Assembly: GCF_031582905.1 (NCBI RefSeq) | Contig: NZ_CP133990.1 | Span: 1,860,001-1,924,000 of the forward strand | Source of the DNA: Pengzhenrongella sp031582905 | GTDB lineage: Bacteria > Actinomycetota > Actinomycetes > Actinomycetales > Cellulomonadaceae | DNA length: 64,000 bases | Reading direction: 5' to 3' | Shown here: piece by piece, positions 38,785 through 47,853 of the stretch | Layout: the number at the start of each line of letters is the position of its first letter | How positions within the stretch are numbered: the stretch's first letter is position 1 | Notes under the pieces: generated by a model | The model's input: only the letters and a program-made list of their open reading frames with translations | What the model was told of the DNA's origin: nothing | The model's database searches: none | Made by a program: the position numbers and the translations under genes

Positions 38785-39106
38785 GGGACCCACCTCTTCC
38801 GCGAGTGCTCGTCGTGCCTCCAGCGTGCACCCGTCACCTCGCCGCGGACCGGGACCGAGGTCCTGCTCCCCAGGGGCCGAGGGGTCGTCGGGTTCCTCCC
38901 GGGGTCTCTCGTGGCCGAGGGACCGGGCGTGCGCGGGAGCGGGGGTCCGGGGACCGACGACGTCGGCCCACCGACGCCGCACCGTGCCGCGCTCACCCAG
39001 CGCTCACCCAGCGGTCGTACGGTGGCCGTGACGGACAGGCATGGCGGACGGGACGGCCACCGGGCCGCGCCACCGCCGAGGCCCACCCCAGCGACTGGAG
39101 ACGCCC
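38785..39106. other. Divergent intergenic region
   Basis: No gene is seen. The only structure noted is a head-to-tail repeat CGCTCACCCAG at 38990-39000 and 39001-39011, just upstream of the small acidic protein gene. Confidence 0.5.
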
Positions 39107-39340
39107 GTGACCGAGTTCCCCTTCCTGCCCCGGCCCCACCGCGACGAGAGCATCGCCGCCGCCGACCCCGGCCCGGGCGCCCCCGATCCGGCCCCCGGCT
39201 TCGGCATCGGCGGCGAGGACCCGGACGTCACCGCGGACGGCGACGGTCCCACCGGACCGGGGGACACCCCCGACCACCCGACCTCCTCCGATGAGCCCCC
39301 GTTCCGCACCCCGGACCCGGACGACGTCGGCCGACGCTGA
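39107..39340 (+). CDS. Small acidic, proline-rich hypothetical protein
   Basis: 77 aa starting GTG after CTGGAG at 7 nt. It is almost wholly Asp/Glu/Pro/Gly (DPGPGAPDPAPGFGIGGEDP and so on), so it is likely disordered. No family recognised. Located between the Usp gene and an MFS gene. Confidence 0.5.
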   Translation: MTEFPFLPRPHRDESIAAADPGPGAPDPAPGFGIGGEDPDVTADGDGPTGPGDTPDHPTSSDEPPFRTPDPDDVGRR

Positions 39341-39382
39341 CCCGCCGTCGGGCGCCCCACCGCCGTCTACCATCGTCCCCTT

Positions 39383-40621
39383 GTGAGCCGACTCGTCGAG
39401 ACCGTCGTGCCGACGCGCCTCGGGCGAGGCTTCCGCTGGCTGCTGGCGTCGTCCTGGGTGAGCAACGTCGGGGACGGCATCGCGCTCGCCGCCGGCCCGC
39501 TGCTCGTCGCCTCGCTGACGGACGACGCCCGGCTCGTCGCGCTCGCGGCGACGCTCCAGTGGCTGCCGCCGCTGCTCTTCGGCCTGTTCGCAGGTGCCCT
39601 GGCCGACCGCGTCGACCGGCGGCGCCTCATCGTGACGGTCGACCTGGTGCGCGCCGGTGTCCTGGCGGTCCTGGTCGGGGCGGTCGCCACGGACCGGGTG
39701 TCGATCGTCGTCGTCCTCGTCGCGCTGTTCTGCGTCGGGACGGCCGAGGTGTTCGCGGACAACACCTCCCAGACGCTGCTCCCGATGCTGGTGGGACGCG
39801 ACGACCTCGCCGTGGCCAACTCGCGCCTGCAGGTCGGCTTCATCACGGTCAACCAGCTCGCCGGACCACCCATCGGTGCCGCGCTGTTCACGGTGGGCAC
39901 CGTGTGGCCGTTCGCCACGCAGGCGCTCGTCGTCGCCGCCGGCGCCGTCCTGGTGTCGCGCATCGTCCTGCCCGCGCACGGGCGTGGCACCGGCGAACGC
40001 CCACGGCTGCGGCACGACATCGCGGAGGGCTTCCGGTGGGTGCGGCACCACGCGGCGGTGCGCACGCTCGTCCTGACCATCTTCATCTTCAACATCACGT
40101 TCGGCGCCGCGTGGTCGGTCCTCGTCCTGTACGCGACGCAGCGCCTCGGGCTGGGCGAGATCGGCTTCGGCCTGCTCACGACGGTCATGGCCGCCGGGGG
40201 ACTGGTCGGGGTCGCGTCGTACGGCTGGATCACCCGCCGGGTGCGCCTGGGTGACCTCATGCGCGTCGGGCTCGTCGTCGAGACGCTGACGCACCTCGCG
40301 CTGGCGATGACGACGCGCGCGTGGGTCGCGACCGTCGTCTTCTTCGTCTTCGGCGCCCACGCCTTCGTCTGGGGCACGACGTCGATCACGGTGCGGCAAC
40401 GGGCCGTCCCCACCGCCCTCCAGGGCCGGGTCGGCAGCGTCAACCTCGTCGGCGTCTTCGGCGGGCTCGTCGTGGGCTCCGGCGTGGGCGGCGCGCTGGC
40501 CGAGCGCTGGGGCGTGGTCGCCCCGTTCTGGTTCGCGTTCGTGGGGTCCGCGGTGTTCACCGTGCTGATCTGGCGCCAGCTCGTGCACGTCACCCACACC
40601 GACGAGGCCGTGGCGGCCTGA
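39383..40621 (+). CDS. MFS transporter (DHA3/EntS-like exporter)
   Basis: 412 aa, 12 TM helices. SSWVSNVGDGIALAAGPLL, LPPLLFGLFAGALADRVDRRR and FADNTSQTLLPMLV are typical of the drug/siderophore exporter group related to EntS and MefA. GTG start; TACCAT at 39368-39373 may be the -10. A MerR-family gene lies convergent at its end. Confidence 0.85.
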   Translation: MSRLVETVVPTRLGRGFRWLLASSWVSNVGDGIALAAGPLLVASLTDDARLVALAATLQWLPPLLFGLFAGALADRVDRRRLIVTVDLVRAGVLAVLVGAVATDRVSIVVVLVALFCVGTAEVFADNTSQTLLPMLVGRDDLAVANSRLQVGFITVNQLAGPPIGAALFTVGTVWPFATQALVVAAGAVLVSRIVLPAHGRGTGERPRLRHDIAEGFRWVRHHAAVRTLVLTIFIFNITFGAAWSVLVLYATQRLGLGEIGFGLLTTVMAAGGLVGVASYGWITRRVRLGDLMRVGLVVETLTHLALAMTTRAWVATVVFFVFGAHAFVWGTTSITVRQRAVPTALQGRVGSVNLVGVFGGLVVGSGVGGALAERWGVVAPFWFAFVGSAVFTVLIWRQLVHVTHTDEAVAA

Positions 40622-40713
40622 GCCCGCGGCGGCAGCAGTGCGCCGTCACCCCACGCGCCGGCGCACCGGTCGGATCAGCGCACCGGTTCGACGCACCACG
40701 TCGACGCACCGGG

Positions 40714-41124
40714 TCAGCGGGTCGGGTCAGCCGCCCGCTCGTGACGGCCGATGGTCGCCAGCAGCGTCGCCGAGAACTCCTCCGCGATCGCCAGCTGCTC
40801 GCGCAGGCTCCGGCACCGCTCCTCGGCGGCCACCTGGTACATCGCGAGCTGGTCGAGCCGGCGCGCACGCTCGGCGGGTGCGTCGCCGTCGTCGTCGAGC
40901 CGGCCCATGATGCCCAGGAGGTCGCGCATCTCCTCGAGGCTGAAGTCCAGCGGCTTCATCCGCTTGATCACCTCGAAACGCGCGATGTCCGCGTCTGAGT
41001 ACAGGCGGAAGCCGCCGTGCGTCCGGCTCGACGGCGTCACGAGGCCGACCTCCTCGTAGTACCGGATCGTGCGCAGGGACAGTCCCGTGCGCTCCGCCAC
41101 CTCGCCGATCTTGTGCTGCTCCAC
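40714..41124 (-). CDS. MerR-family transcriptional regulator
   Basis: 136 aa. N-terminal winged HTH IGEVAERTGLSLRTIRYYEE, GGFRLYSDADIARFEVIKRM and the dimer coiled coil PAERARRLDQLAMYQVAAEER. No cysteine metal or redox motif is seen in the C-terminal part, so the effector is unknown. The target may be itself or the MFS gene that converges on it. Confidence 0.9.
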   Translation of the reverse strand: MEQHKIGEVAERTGLSLRTIRYYEEVGLVTPSSRTHGGFRLYSDADIARFEVIKRMKPLDFSLEEMRDLLGIMGRLDDDGDAPAERARRLDQLAMYQVAAEERCRSLREQLAIAEEFSATLLATIGRHERAADPTR

Positions 41125-41220
41125 CGTCTACCTCCCTGGGACTGCCCCGACTCTACGGCGACCGCACGGGCGGACCTGTCTGCGGCACGGACAGCCTGGG
41201 CGCCCCGCAAGGCCCTTCGC

Positions 41221-41250
41221 TAGCATCGCCGGGGCTGTACGGAGCTGTAC
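41221..41250 (+). promoter_or_regulatory. Promoter with direct repeat GCTGTAC
   Basis: TAGCAT (41221-41226) is a likely -10. GCTGTAC occurs at 41234-41240 and again at 41244-41250, a 10-bp spacing that puts both on one face of the helix just downstream of the expected start point. It is a possible repressor site for the two dehydrogenase genes that follow. Confidence 0.45.
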
Positions 41251-41267
41251 TCGACCAAAGGGAGACC

Positions 41268-42437
41268 ATGCTCAACATCGCCGTCGTCGGTACGGGGAAC
41301 ATCTCGCGACTCCACCTGCTCGCCTACGCAGCGTTCCCCGAGCGGTGCCGGGTCGTGGCGTTGTGCGACGTCGTCCCGGAGCGTGCCGAGGAGAAGAAGC
41401 GCGAGCACGGGCTCGACGACGCCGTCGTCGTCTCCTCCCACGAGGAGCTGCTCGCGCGTGACGACATCGACCTCGTGAGCGTGTGCACCCCGCCGTCCAC
41501 CCACGCGCAGATCTCCATCGACCTGCTCCGCGCCGGGATGAACGTGCTGTGCGAGAAGCCCATGGCGCCGTCGCTCACCGAGTGCGACGCGATGCTCGCC
41601 GCCGAGCGGGAGAGCGGCAAGACGCTGTCGGTCGTCGCGCAGAACCGCTTCCGTGACGACATCGCGACGCTCAAGGAGGCCGTGGACTCCGGTCTCGTCG
41701 GCCCCGTGTCGCACCTGCGGATCGACTCCGCCTGGTGGCGCGGCGTGCCGTACTACGACCTGTCGTGGCGCGGGACGTGGGAGTCCGAGGGCGGTGGCCC
41801 GACCCTCAACCACGCGATCCACCACATCGACCTCATGCTGTGGATGCTCGGAGCGCCGCGCGCGGTCGCCGCCATGATGACCAACGCGTGGCACGACAAC
41901 GCCGAGGTGGAGGACCTCTCGGTCGCGCTGCTCGAGTACGACCGCGCGATCGCCCAGCTCACGAGCTCGGTGGTCCACCACGGCGAGGAGCAGCAGCTCG
42001 TCCTGCAGGGGCGCGACGCCTCGGTCGCCCAGCCGTGGGCGGTCCACGCCGAGGTGACCCAGCCCAACGGCTTCCCCGCGCCGGACGGCAACGCCGACCT
42101 CGTCGAGCGGCTCGACGCGCTGGCGGCCGCGCACGTCGCGCTCGAGCACCAGGGCCACACCGGCCAGATCGGTGACGTGCTGTCGGCCCTCGAGGACGGG
42201 CGCGCCCCGGCCGTCGACGGCGAGGCCGGGCGCCGCACCGTGGAGGTCGTGACGGCGATCTACCAGGCCGCGATCGAGCGCCGCACCGTCGACTTGCCGA
42301 TCCCGCCGGACAGCCCGTACTACACCGGCGAGGGGATCCTCGGCAGCGCACCCCGCTACTTCACCAAGACCCGGTCGGTGGACGACCTCGCGGGCTCCAT
42401 CACGCTCGGCGGCTCGCCCGACCCCGACAAGGGCTGA
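41268..42437 (+). CDS. Gfo/Idh/MocA family oxidoreductase
   Basis: 389 aa. Rossmann motif NIAVVGTGNISRLHLLAY, NVLCEKPMAPSLTECD and the substrate-domain motif GGGPTLNHAIHHIDLMLWMLG. The C-terminal YYTGEGILGSAPRYFTKTR is an extension. RBS AGGGAG precedes the ATG. First of two tandem members and distinct from those at 7593 and 9768. Confidence 0.88.
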   Translation: MLNIAVVGTGNISRLHLLAYAAFPERCRVVALCDVVPERAEEKKREHGLDDAVVVSSHEELLARDDIDLVSVCTPPSTHAQISIDLLRAGMNVLCEKPMAPSLTECDAMLAAERESGKTLSVVAQNRFRDDIATLKEAVDSGLVGPVSHLRIDSAWWRGVPYYDLSWRGTWESEGGGPTLNHAIHHIDLMLWMLGAPRAVAAMMTNAWHDNAEVEDLSVALLEYDRAIAQLTSSVVHHGEEQQLVLQGRDASVAQPWAVHAEVTQPNGFPAPDGNADLVERLDALAAAHVALEHQGHTGQIGDVLSALEDGRAPAVDGEAGRRTVEVVTAIYQAAIERRTVDLPIPPDSPYYTGEGILGSAPRYFTKTRSVDDLAGSITLGGSPDPDKG

Positions 42438-42535
42438 CGGCGCTCCGGCACGACCAGCCTGCACCACCCCGGCCCGGCACCGACGCCGGACGACCGACGG
42501 CCGCCCGTGGCCGACGGAACGACGAGAGGAACACC

Positions 42536-43618
42536 ATGAGCGCCACTGACGGGGGCACCTACGCCCCCGCTGCGATCCCCGCACCCGTCGTCGAGGCCGG
42601 GGAGTTCGTGTTCGCCGCGATCGGCCTGGACCACGGGCACATCTACGGCATGTGCGACGGGCTGATCGGTGCCGGCGCGACCCTGAAGTGGGTCCACGAC
42701 CCGGACCCGGCGAAGGTCGAGCGGTTCGTCGAGCGCTTCCCGGACGCGAAGGTCGCGCGCAGCGAGGCGGAGATCCTCGACGACGACGAGGTCCGCCTCG
42801 TCGCCGGCGCGGCCGTCACCTCCGAGCGCTGCGCGCTGGGCCTGCGCGTCATGGACGCCGGCAAGGACTACTTCACCGACAAGGCACCGCTGACGACGCT
42901 CGACCAGCTCGCCGCGGCCAAGGAGGCGGTGGCCCGCACCGGCAAGAAGTACGCCGTCTACTACTCCGAGCGCATCCACGTCGAGACGGCCGTGTTCGCC
43001 GGTCAGCTCATCGACTCCGGCGCGATCGGCCGCGTCCTGCAGGTCATCGGGACCGGCCCGCACCGGCTCAACGCCGGCTCGCGCCCCGACTGGTTCTTCG
43101 AGAAGGAGAAGTACGGCGGGATCCTGTGCGACATCGGCTCGCACCAGATCGAGCAGATCCTGCACTACACCGGCGCGCAGGACGCGAAGGTCGCGTACAG
43201 CCAGGTCGCCAACTACGCCCACCCCGAGCACCCGGGCCTGGACGACTTCGGTGACGCGACCCTGGTGACCGACAACGGCGCGACCGGATACTTCCGCTGC
43301 GACTGGTTCACCCCGGACGGCCTGCAGACCTGGGGCGACGGTCGCTCGTTCATCCTCGGCACCGAGGGGTTCATCGAGCAGCGCAAGTACATGAACCTCG
43401 GCACCCAGGACGGTCCGGCCCACCTCTTCCTCGCCAACGGCCAGGAGGAGAAGCACTACAACGTGTTCGGGAAGGTCGGGTACCCGTTCTTCGGCCAGCT
43501 CGTGCTCGACTGCCTCGAGCGCACCGAGAACGCGATGACCCAGGAGCACGCGTTCAAGGCCGCGGAGCTGTCCGTGCAGGCGCAGCTGCAGGCCGTGGAC
43601 CTGGTGCCGCGCGGCTGA
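42536..43618 (+). CDS. Gfo/Idh/MocA family oxidoreductase
   Basis: 360 aa. The nucleotide domain begins FVFAAIGLDHGHIYGM, an atypical Rossmann start with GLDHGH, then DYFTDKAPLTTLDQL and the motif KYGGILCDIGSHQIEQIL. RBS GAGAGGAA precedes the ATG. It lies 98 bp after the other dehydrogenase and is likely cotranscribed. Substrate unknown. Confidence 0.86.
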   Translation: MSATDGGTYAPAAIPAPVVEAGEFVFAAIGLDHGHIYGMCDGLIGAGATLKWVHDPDPAKVERFVERFPDAKVARSEAEILDDDEVRLVAGAAVTSERCALGLRVMDAGKDYFTDKAPLTTLDQLAAAKEAVARTGKKYAVYYSERIHVETAVFAGQLIDSGAIGRVLQVIGTGPHRLNAGSRPDWFFEKEKYGGILCDIGSHQIEQILHYTGAQDAKVAYSQVANYAHPEHPGLDDFGDATLVTDNGATGYFRCDWFTPDGLQTWGDGRSFILGTEGFIEQRKYMNLGTQDGPAHLFLANGQEEKHYNVFGKVGYPFFGQLVLDCLERTENAMTQEHAFKAAELSVQAQLQAVDLVPRG

Positions 43619-43818
43619 CGGCGCCACCACGCGCGGCGAGCGGGCACCGGGCTCTCCAGCACGGTGCCCGCTCCCGTGCCGGGGCGGACGGCGCCCCGTC
43701 GCCCGGGCGGTGCCGCCGACCGGGCGGTGCCGCCGACCGATGAGTCCTCCCGCCGGTGGCGGTCGAACCACCGATCGGCCCGCGGTGGCCGGCGCCCTGA
43801 CGACCTGGAGGCCCGACG

Positions 43819-44430
43819 ATGGCGACGATCGTGTCGACCCTGTTCATCTCGCTCGACGGCGTGGTGGAGATCGACCCCGCGTGGCACTTCCCGTACTTCG
43901 ACGAGCACATGGATGCGGCCGTGGGGGAGGACTACGCGGACGTCGACGTCCTCCTCCTCGGGCGCATCACGTACGAGAGCTTCGCCGGGGCCTGGCCGGA
44001 CCGCGAGGCCGAGGGCGGCGAGGACGCGGCGTTCGCGAAGCAGCTCGGCGACACCCGCAAGCTGGTCGCCACCCGGGGTGAGAAGGACCTGGGTTGGCGC
44101 AACGCCGAGGCGGTGCGCGGCGACCTGGTCGAGGCGGTGACGGCCGTGGCCGCCGAGCCGGGCGTCCGGAAGGTGCTCGTGGCGGGGTCGCCGGACCTCG
44201 TCCGCCAGCTCCTCGCCGCCGGGCTCCTGGACGAGCTGCGGCTGTACGTGCACCCCGTCGCCGCCCGCCACGGTCAGCGACTCTTCGACGAGGGCGACGA
44301 CGTCGTCCCGCTGCGGCTGCTGAGCTCGGACGTGTACCCGACCGGCGTTCTGCGCCTGGTGTATGCGCCGGGCGAGCTCCCCGCCGCCCCGGGGGACGAC
44401 GACGTCGCCGGCGACGTGCCGGAGGCCTGA
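43819..44430 (+). CDS. Dihydrofolate reductase family protein (RibD C-terminal domain-like)
   Basis: 203 aa. ATIVSTLFISLDGVVE at the start, DVLLLGRITYESFAG and VLVAGSPDLVRQLLAAGLLDELRLYVHP (in part VLVAGSPDLVRQLLAAGL) define the DHFR/RibD reductase fold that binds NADPH. Usually a stand-alone reductase of unknown substrate. GGAGG lies upstream of the ATG. Confidence 0.87.
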   Translation: MATIVSTLFISLDGVVEIDPAWHFPYFDEHMDAAVGEDYADVDVLLLGRITYESFAGAWPDREAEGGEDAAFAKQLGDTRKLVATRGEKDLGWRNAEAVRGDLVEAVTAVAAEPGVRKVLVAGSPDLVRQLLAAGLLDELRLYVHPVAARHGQRLFDEGDDVVPLRLLSSDVYPTGVLRLVYAPGELPAAPGDDDVAGDVPEA

Positions 44431-44508
44431 GCCGCTGGCGAGAGCGTCGCGACGCCGCGCTCTCGATCGGCGGAGCACCTGCCGCCTCCCGCCCTGGACC
44501 GGCCACTC

Positions 44509-44523
44509 GTTAGTGACTAACAT
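44509..44523 (+). promoter_or_regulatory. TetR operator overlapping a -10 box
   Basis: GTTAGTGACTAAC (44509-44521) is a perfect 6-1-6 palindrome. It overlaps TAACAT (44518-44523), a -10 that lies 7 nt before the ATG of the TetR gene. Binding there would block the promoter, so autorepression of a leaderless operon is expected. Confidence 0.7.
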
Positions 44524-44530
44524 CGCTGCC

Positions 44531-45118
44531 ATGCCCGGAGCAGGGACGACGCGCGAACGGCTGCAGCGCTGCGCGATGACGCTGTTCACCGAGCATGGGT
44601 TCGACGGCACCACCGTCGCGGACATCGCCCGGGCCGCCGGGGTGTCCCACATGACGTTCTTCCGGCACTTCCCGACCAAGGAGTCGGTGCTGCTGGACGA
44701 CCCGTACGACCCCGCCATCGGCGCGGCCGTCGCGGCGCAGCCCGCGCACCTGACCCCGCTCGAGCGGGTCCGCCGCGGGCTCCTCGCTGCGTGGTCCGCG
44801 CTGCCCGAGCCCGCCGACGACCAGACCCGGGCGCGCGTCGCCATCGTCGCGGCGCACGCCGGGCTGCGCGCACGCGCGTGGGAGAACAACCAGCGGACCG
44901 AGCACGTCGTCGTCGCGGCGCTCGTCGACGACGGCGTCCCGCCACTGGCTGCGCGCGTCGCCGCCGGCGCGTGCCTGGGCGCCCTCATGGCGGCGCTGCT
45001 CGACTGGGCGGAGGACGACGTCGGCCCCGGGCTCGGCGCTCGCGTCCGGGCGGCGCTCGACCAGCTCGCGGTGGACCGCACCGACGTGGCGCCCGCCGGT
45101 AGCGAGGTGGCACCGTGA
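44531..45118 (+). CDS. TetR-family transcriptional regulator
   Basis: 195 aa. HTH region TVADIARAAGVSHMTFFRHF following TLFTEHGFDGT is typical, with a ligand domain C-terminal. The ATG at 44531 is leaderless with respect to TAACAT. The stop overlaps the ABC ATPase start by 4 bp, so it represses its own exporter operon. Confidence 0.92.
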   Translation: MPGAGTTRERLQRCAMTLFTEHGFDGTTVADIARAAGVSHMTFFRHFPTKESVLLDDPYDPAIGAAVAAQPAHLTPLERVRRGLLAAWSALPEPADDQTRARVAIVAAHAGLRARAWENNQRTEHVVVAALVDDGVPPLAARVAAGACLGALMAALLDWAEDDVGPGLGARVRAALDQLAVDRTDVAPAGSEVAP

Positions 45119-45932
45119 CCGCGGCTCGACGGGACGGACGCCGCTTCCGACCGGTGACACCCGACGACGCGCCGCTGCTGCGGGCGGTCGGCCTGGGACG
45201 CGGGTTCGCCGACGAGGTCGCGGTGGACGGGGTCGACCTGACGGTCGAACCGGGCGAGATCCACGCGCTGGTGGGGCTCAACGGTGCAGGCAAGACGACG
45301 CTCATGCGGCTCATGCTCGGCATGCTCCGGCCGGACCGTGGTGGGGCCACCCTGCGTCCGGAGGCCGGTGACGCGGTCGACGTGCGCGCGGCGCCGGCGT
45401 CCGCGTGGGCGGGCGTCGGGCACCTCATCGAGACGCCGTTCAGCTACGCCGAGCTCACCGTGGCCGAGACGGTGCGCGTCGCCGCACGCCTGCGCGGCCT
45501 CGCGCGCCCCGAGCCGAGGCCGCGGCGTCGTCGGTCATCGACGAGCTCGCCCTCGGCGCGTGGGCCGAGCGGCACACGCGCACGCTGTCGCTGGGCAACC
45601 GTCAACGCGTCGGGCTCGCGTGCGCACTCGTGCACGCCCCGCACGTGCTCGTGCTGGACGAGCCGACCAACGGCTTGGACCCCGCCGGTGTCGTCGCGGT
45701 CCGCGCCCTGCTGCTGGCGGCGGTGGAGCGGGGCGCCGGGGTCCTGGTGTCGAGCCACCACCTGGACGAGGTGGCACGCACCGCGACCCGCATCACGGTG
45801 ATGCATCGCGGGCGGATCGTGGGGGCCCTGGCCCCGGGTGAGGTCGACCTCGAGCGGCGGTTCTTCGAGATGGTCCTCGCGGCCGATGGTGGGGCGGACC
45901 GCGCACGCCACGACGTCGCCCCGGCACCGTGA
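45115..45932 (+). CDS. ABC transporter ATP-binding protein, one frameshift
   Basis: Reconstructed 272 aa. Walker A GLNGAGKTT, signature LSLGNRQRVGLACAL (a variant of LSGGQ), Walker B VLVLDEPTNGLDP and the H-loop VSSHHLDEV are in order. One base is missing at the C4 run 45507-45510. Exporter type (CcmA/BcrA-like). Overlaps tetR and the permease gene by 4 bp each. Confidence 0.9.
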
Positions 45933-46699
45933 TGGCTGCCGCACTGGAGGTCGAGCTCCTCAAGCTGCGTCGGTCGGTGGTGGCCCGGACGGGTGCGGTC
46001 GCCGTCGTCGGAGGCGTCACCGCGCTGGCCGCGGGGTTCATGGCGCTCGCCGGCGCCGACTCGGACAGCGCGGTCGCGGCGAAGGTGGTGCCCATGCTGC
46101 ACGGCACGGGGTGGGTCGCGTACCTCGGCCTCGTCGGGCAGGTCCTGTCGGTGGCCGTCCTGCTGGCGGTCGGCGTTGTCACGAGCTGGAGCTTCGGCCG
46201 CGAGTTCGTCGACGGCACCTTCGGGTCGCTCTTCGCCGGCCCGACGCCGCGCGCGCGGGTGGCCGCCGCCAAGCTCGTCGTCCTGCTCGGATGGGGGCTG
46301 GCCGTGTGCGTCGCCACCGTGGTGCTCGCGGCCGTGCTCGGTCTGGTCATCGGACTCGGCCCGCCCGACACCGATGCCGCAGCCGCCGCGGCGCGTGCGG
46401 TGGCGGTGGGTGTCCTCATGGTGCTCCTCGCCCTCCCGCTCGCCCTGGTGGCGAGCATCTGGCGCGGCTACCTGCCGGGGGTGGCCGCCCTCCTGGGCGT
46501 GGTCGTCGTCACCCAGGTGGCGACCGTGCTCGGGGCCGGGGCGTGGTTCCCGTACGCGGCGCCCGGACTCTGGGCCGGTCTGGGCGGGGCCGACGCCGCC
46601 GTCGCGATCACGCCCGTGCAGCTGCTCCTCGCCGTCCCCGTGTCGGCCGCCGGGTGGGTGGCCACCGTGCGCTGGTGGGATCGGGCGCAGGTCGTGTGA
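45929..46699 (+). CDS. ABC transporter permease (ABC-2 type)
   Basis: 256 aa with six TM helices. ALEVELLKLRRSVVARTGAV at the N-terminus and WSFGREFVDGTFGSLFAGPTPR are typical of ABC-2 permeases that export drugs or lantibiotics. The GTG at 45929 overlaps the ATPase stop; an ATG at 45932 is an alternative. Confidence 0.88.
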   Translation: MMAAALEVELLKLRRSVVARTGAVAVVGGVTALAAGFMALAGADSDSAVAAKVVPMLHGTGWVAYLGLVGQVLSVAVLLAVGVVTSWSFGREFVDGTFGSLFAGPTPRARVAAAKLVVLLGWGLAVCVATVVLAAVLGLVIGLGPPDTDAAAAAARAVAVGVLMVLLALPLALVASIWRGYLPGVAALLGVVVVTQVATVLGAGAWFPYAAPGLWAGLGGADAAVAITPVQLLLAVPVSAAGWVATVRWWDRAQVV

Positions 46700-46741
46700 G
46701 GGCTGCGGTCGGAAGCCGAGACAGCGCGGGGCGCCGGTGGG

Positions 46742-46795
46742 CGGCGTCGGGCAAGCGGGCGGCGTCAGGCAAGCAGACGGCGTCGGGCACGCGGC
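46742..46795. repeat. 18-bp imperfect tandem repeat, three units
   Basis: CGGCGTCGGGCAAGCGGG and two near copies lie in the gap between the convergent ABC permease and hemerythrin-like genes. Confidence 0.7.
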
Positions 46796-46808
46796 CGGGG
46801 ACGCGCGG

Positions 46809-47487
46809 TCAGGCGGGGCCGACCAGCCGCCGGCGGTAGGTGTCGAACCGGCGACGCCCCACGAACCGCCAGGCGACGCGCACCGGTGGCGGCAGGGAGC
46901 GGCGGAGAAAGGCCTCGCCCTCCCCGGGCGGCATGCTCGAGCATCCAGCCGAGCTGGATGAGCAGTCGGCTCTTCGGGATGCCGCGGCGTGCGTGCTCGC
47001 CGAGGGAGTCCCACTCGGCCTGCGTGAACGTCGTCGCGACGACCGGCAGGATCGTGCCCTCCTCGTCCCCGAGGTGCTCGGCGAGCGTGGCGTCGACGCT
47101 CTCGATCGCCCCGGCGACCGCCTTGCGCTCGGCCTCCCCGGCCGTCGCGGCCCACGCCGGGAGGGCGTCCTCGAGCACGGCGATCCGCACGGCCACCGCC
47201 GCGTGCTGCGCGCGCATGCGACCCACGTGCAGCGCGCACGCCGGTGCCCGGCTCTCCAGCCGGTCCCACAGCAGCACGTCTTCGCCGTGATGGTGGTGGT
47301 GCAGGCTCGAGGCAACCTCGGCGACGTGCTCGGCGACCACCCCGGCTCGGGCCGTGTCACCGACCCGTACCGCTCGGACCAGGCCGGGAGCCCCGGCGAG
47401 CAGGTGCCGGAGGAAGCGGTGGACCACCACCATCTCCCGGGTGTCGCAGCCGGTCGCCGTGTCGGGCCTGCGCAGAGGTGCGGTCAT
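46809..47487 (-). CDS. Hemerythrin-like (HHE cation-binding) domain protein, one frameshift
   Basis: About 225 aa. Four-helix bundle with VVHRFLRHLLAG, SSLHHHHHGEDVLLWDRLE and LAEHLGDEEGTILPV, the His/Glu ligands of a di-iron site. Near 46925-46936 the frame changes (two bases missing or one extra); the alternative C-terminus RRSLPPPVRVAWRFVGRRRF is the one expected for this group. Likely oxygen or nitric-oxide related. Confidence 0.85.
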
Positions 47488-47600
47488 GACGTCCTCGTCT
47501 CCGTGTGCGTCGTCCCCCGCGCTGGCGACGCTACTCCCGGCCAGGACGCGCCCACCAGGTCCGGGGCCGTGCGGACGCGGCGGACGGCGCAGCGTCGACG

Positions 47601-47681
47601 GGGCACGGTCGACGCGGCGTCGGTGGGCACGGTCGACGCGGCGTCGATGGGCACGGTCGACGCGGCGTCGATGGGCACGGA
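47601..47681. repeat. 24-bp tandem repeat, about 3.3 units
   Basis: The unit GGGCACGGTCGACGCGGCGTC(G)AT repeats at 47601, 47625 and 47649 with a partial fourth copy. Each unit contains GTCGAC. It lies in the divergent region between the hemerythrin-like and esterase genes, which otherwise has no gene from 47488 to 47951. Confidence 0.85.
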
Positions 47682-47853
47682 TGAAGGGCGGGTCCGCCCT
47701 CCTCTGCGAGGGCCAGCCCTTCGACGTGAGCACCGGGGGCGCTGGGGGACCGGCCGCGCTGCGGCGGGTCGCCCCAGGCGTGCCCGCCGCCGGCGCCCGA
47801 AGTCACGACGCGCATGCCTCACGGATGGCGCGCGCCGTGACTCCGCGGACGTT

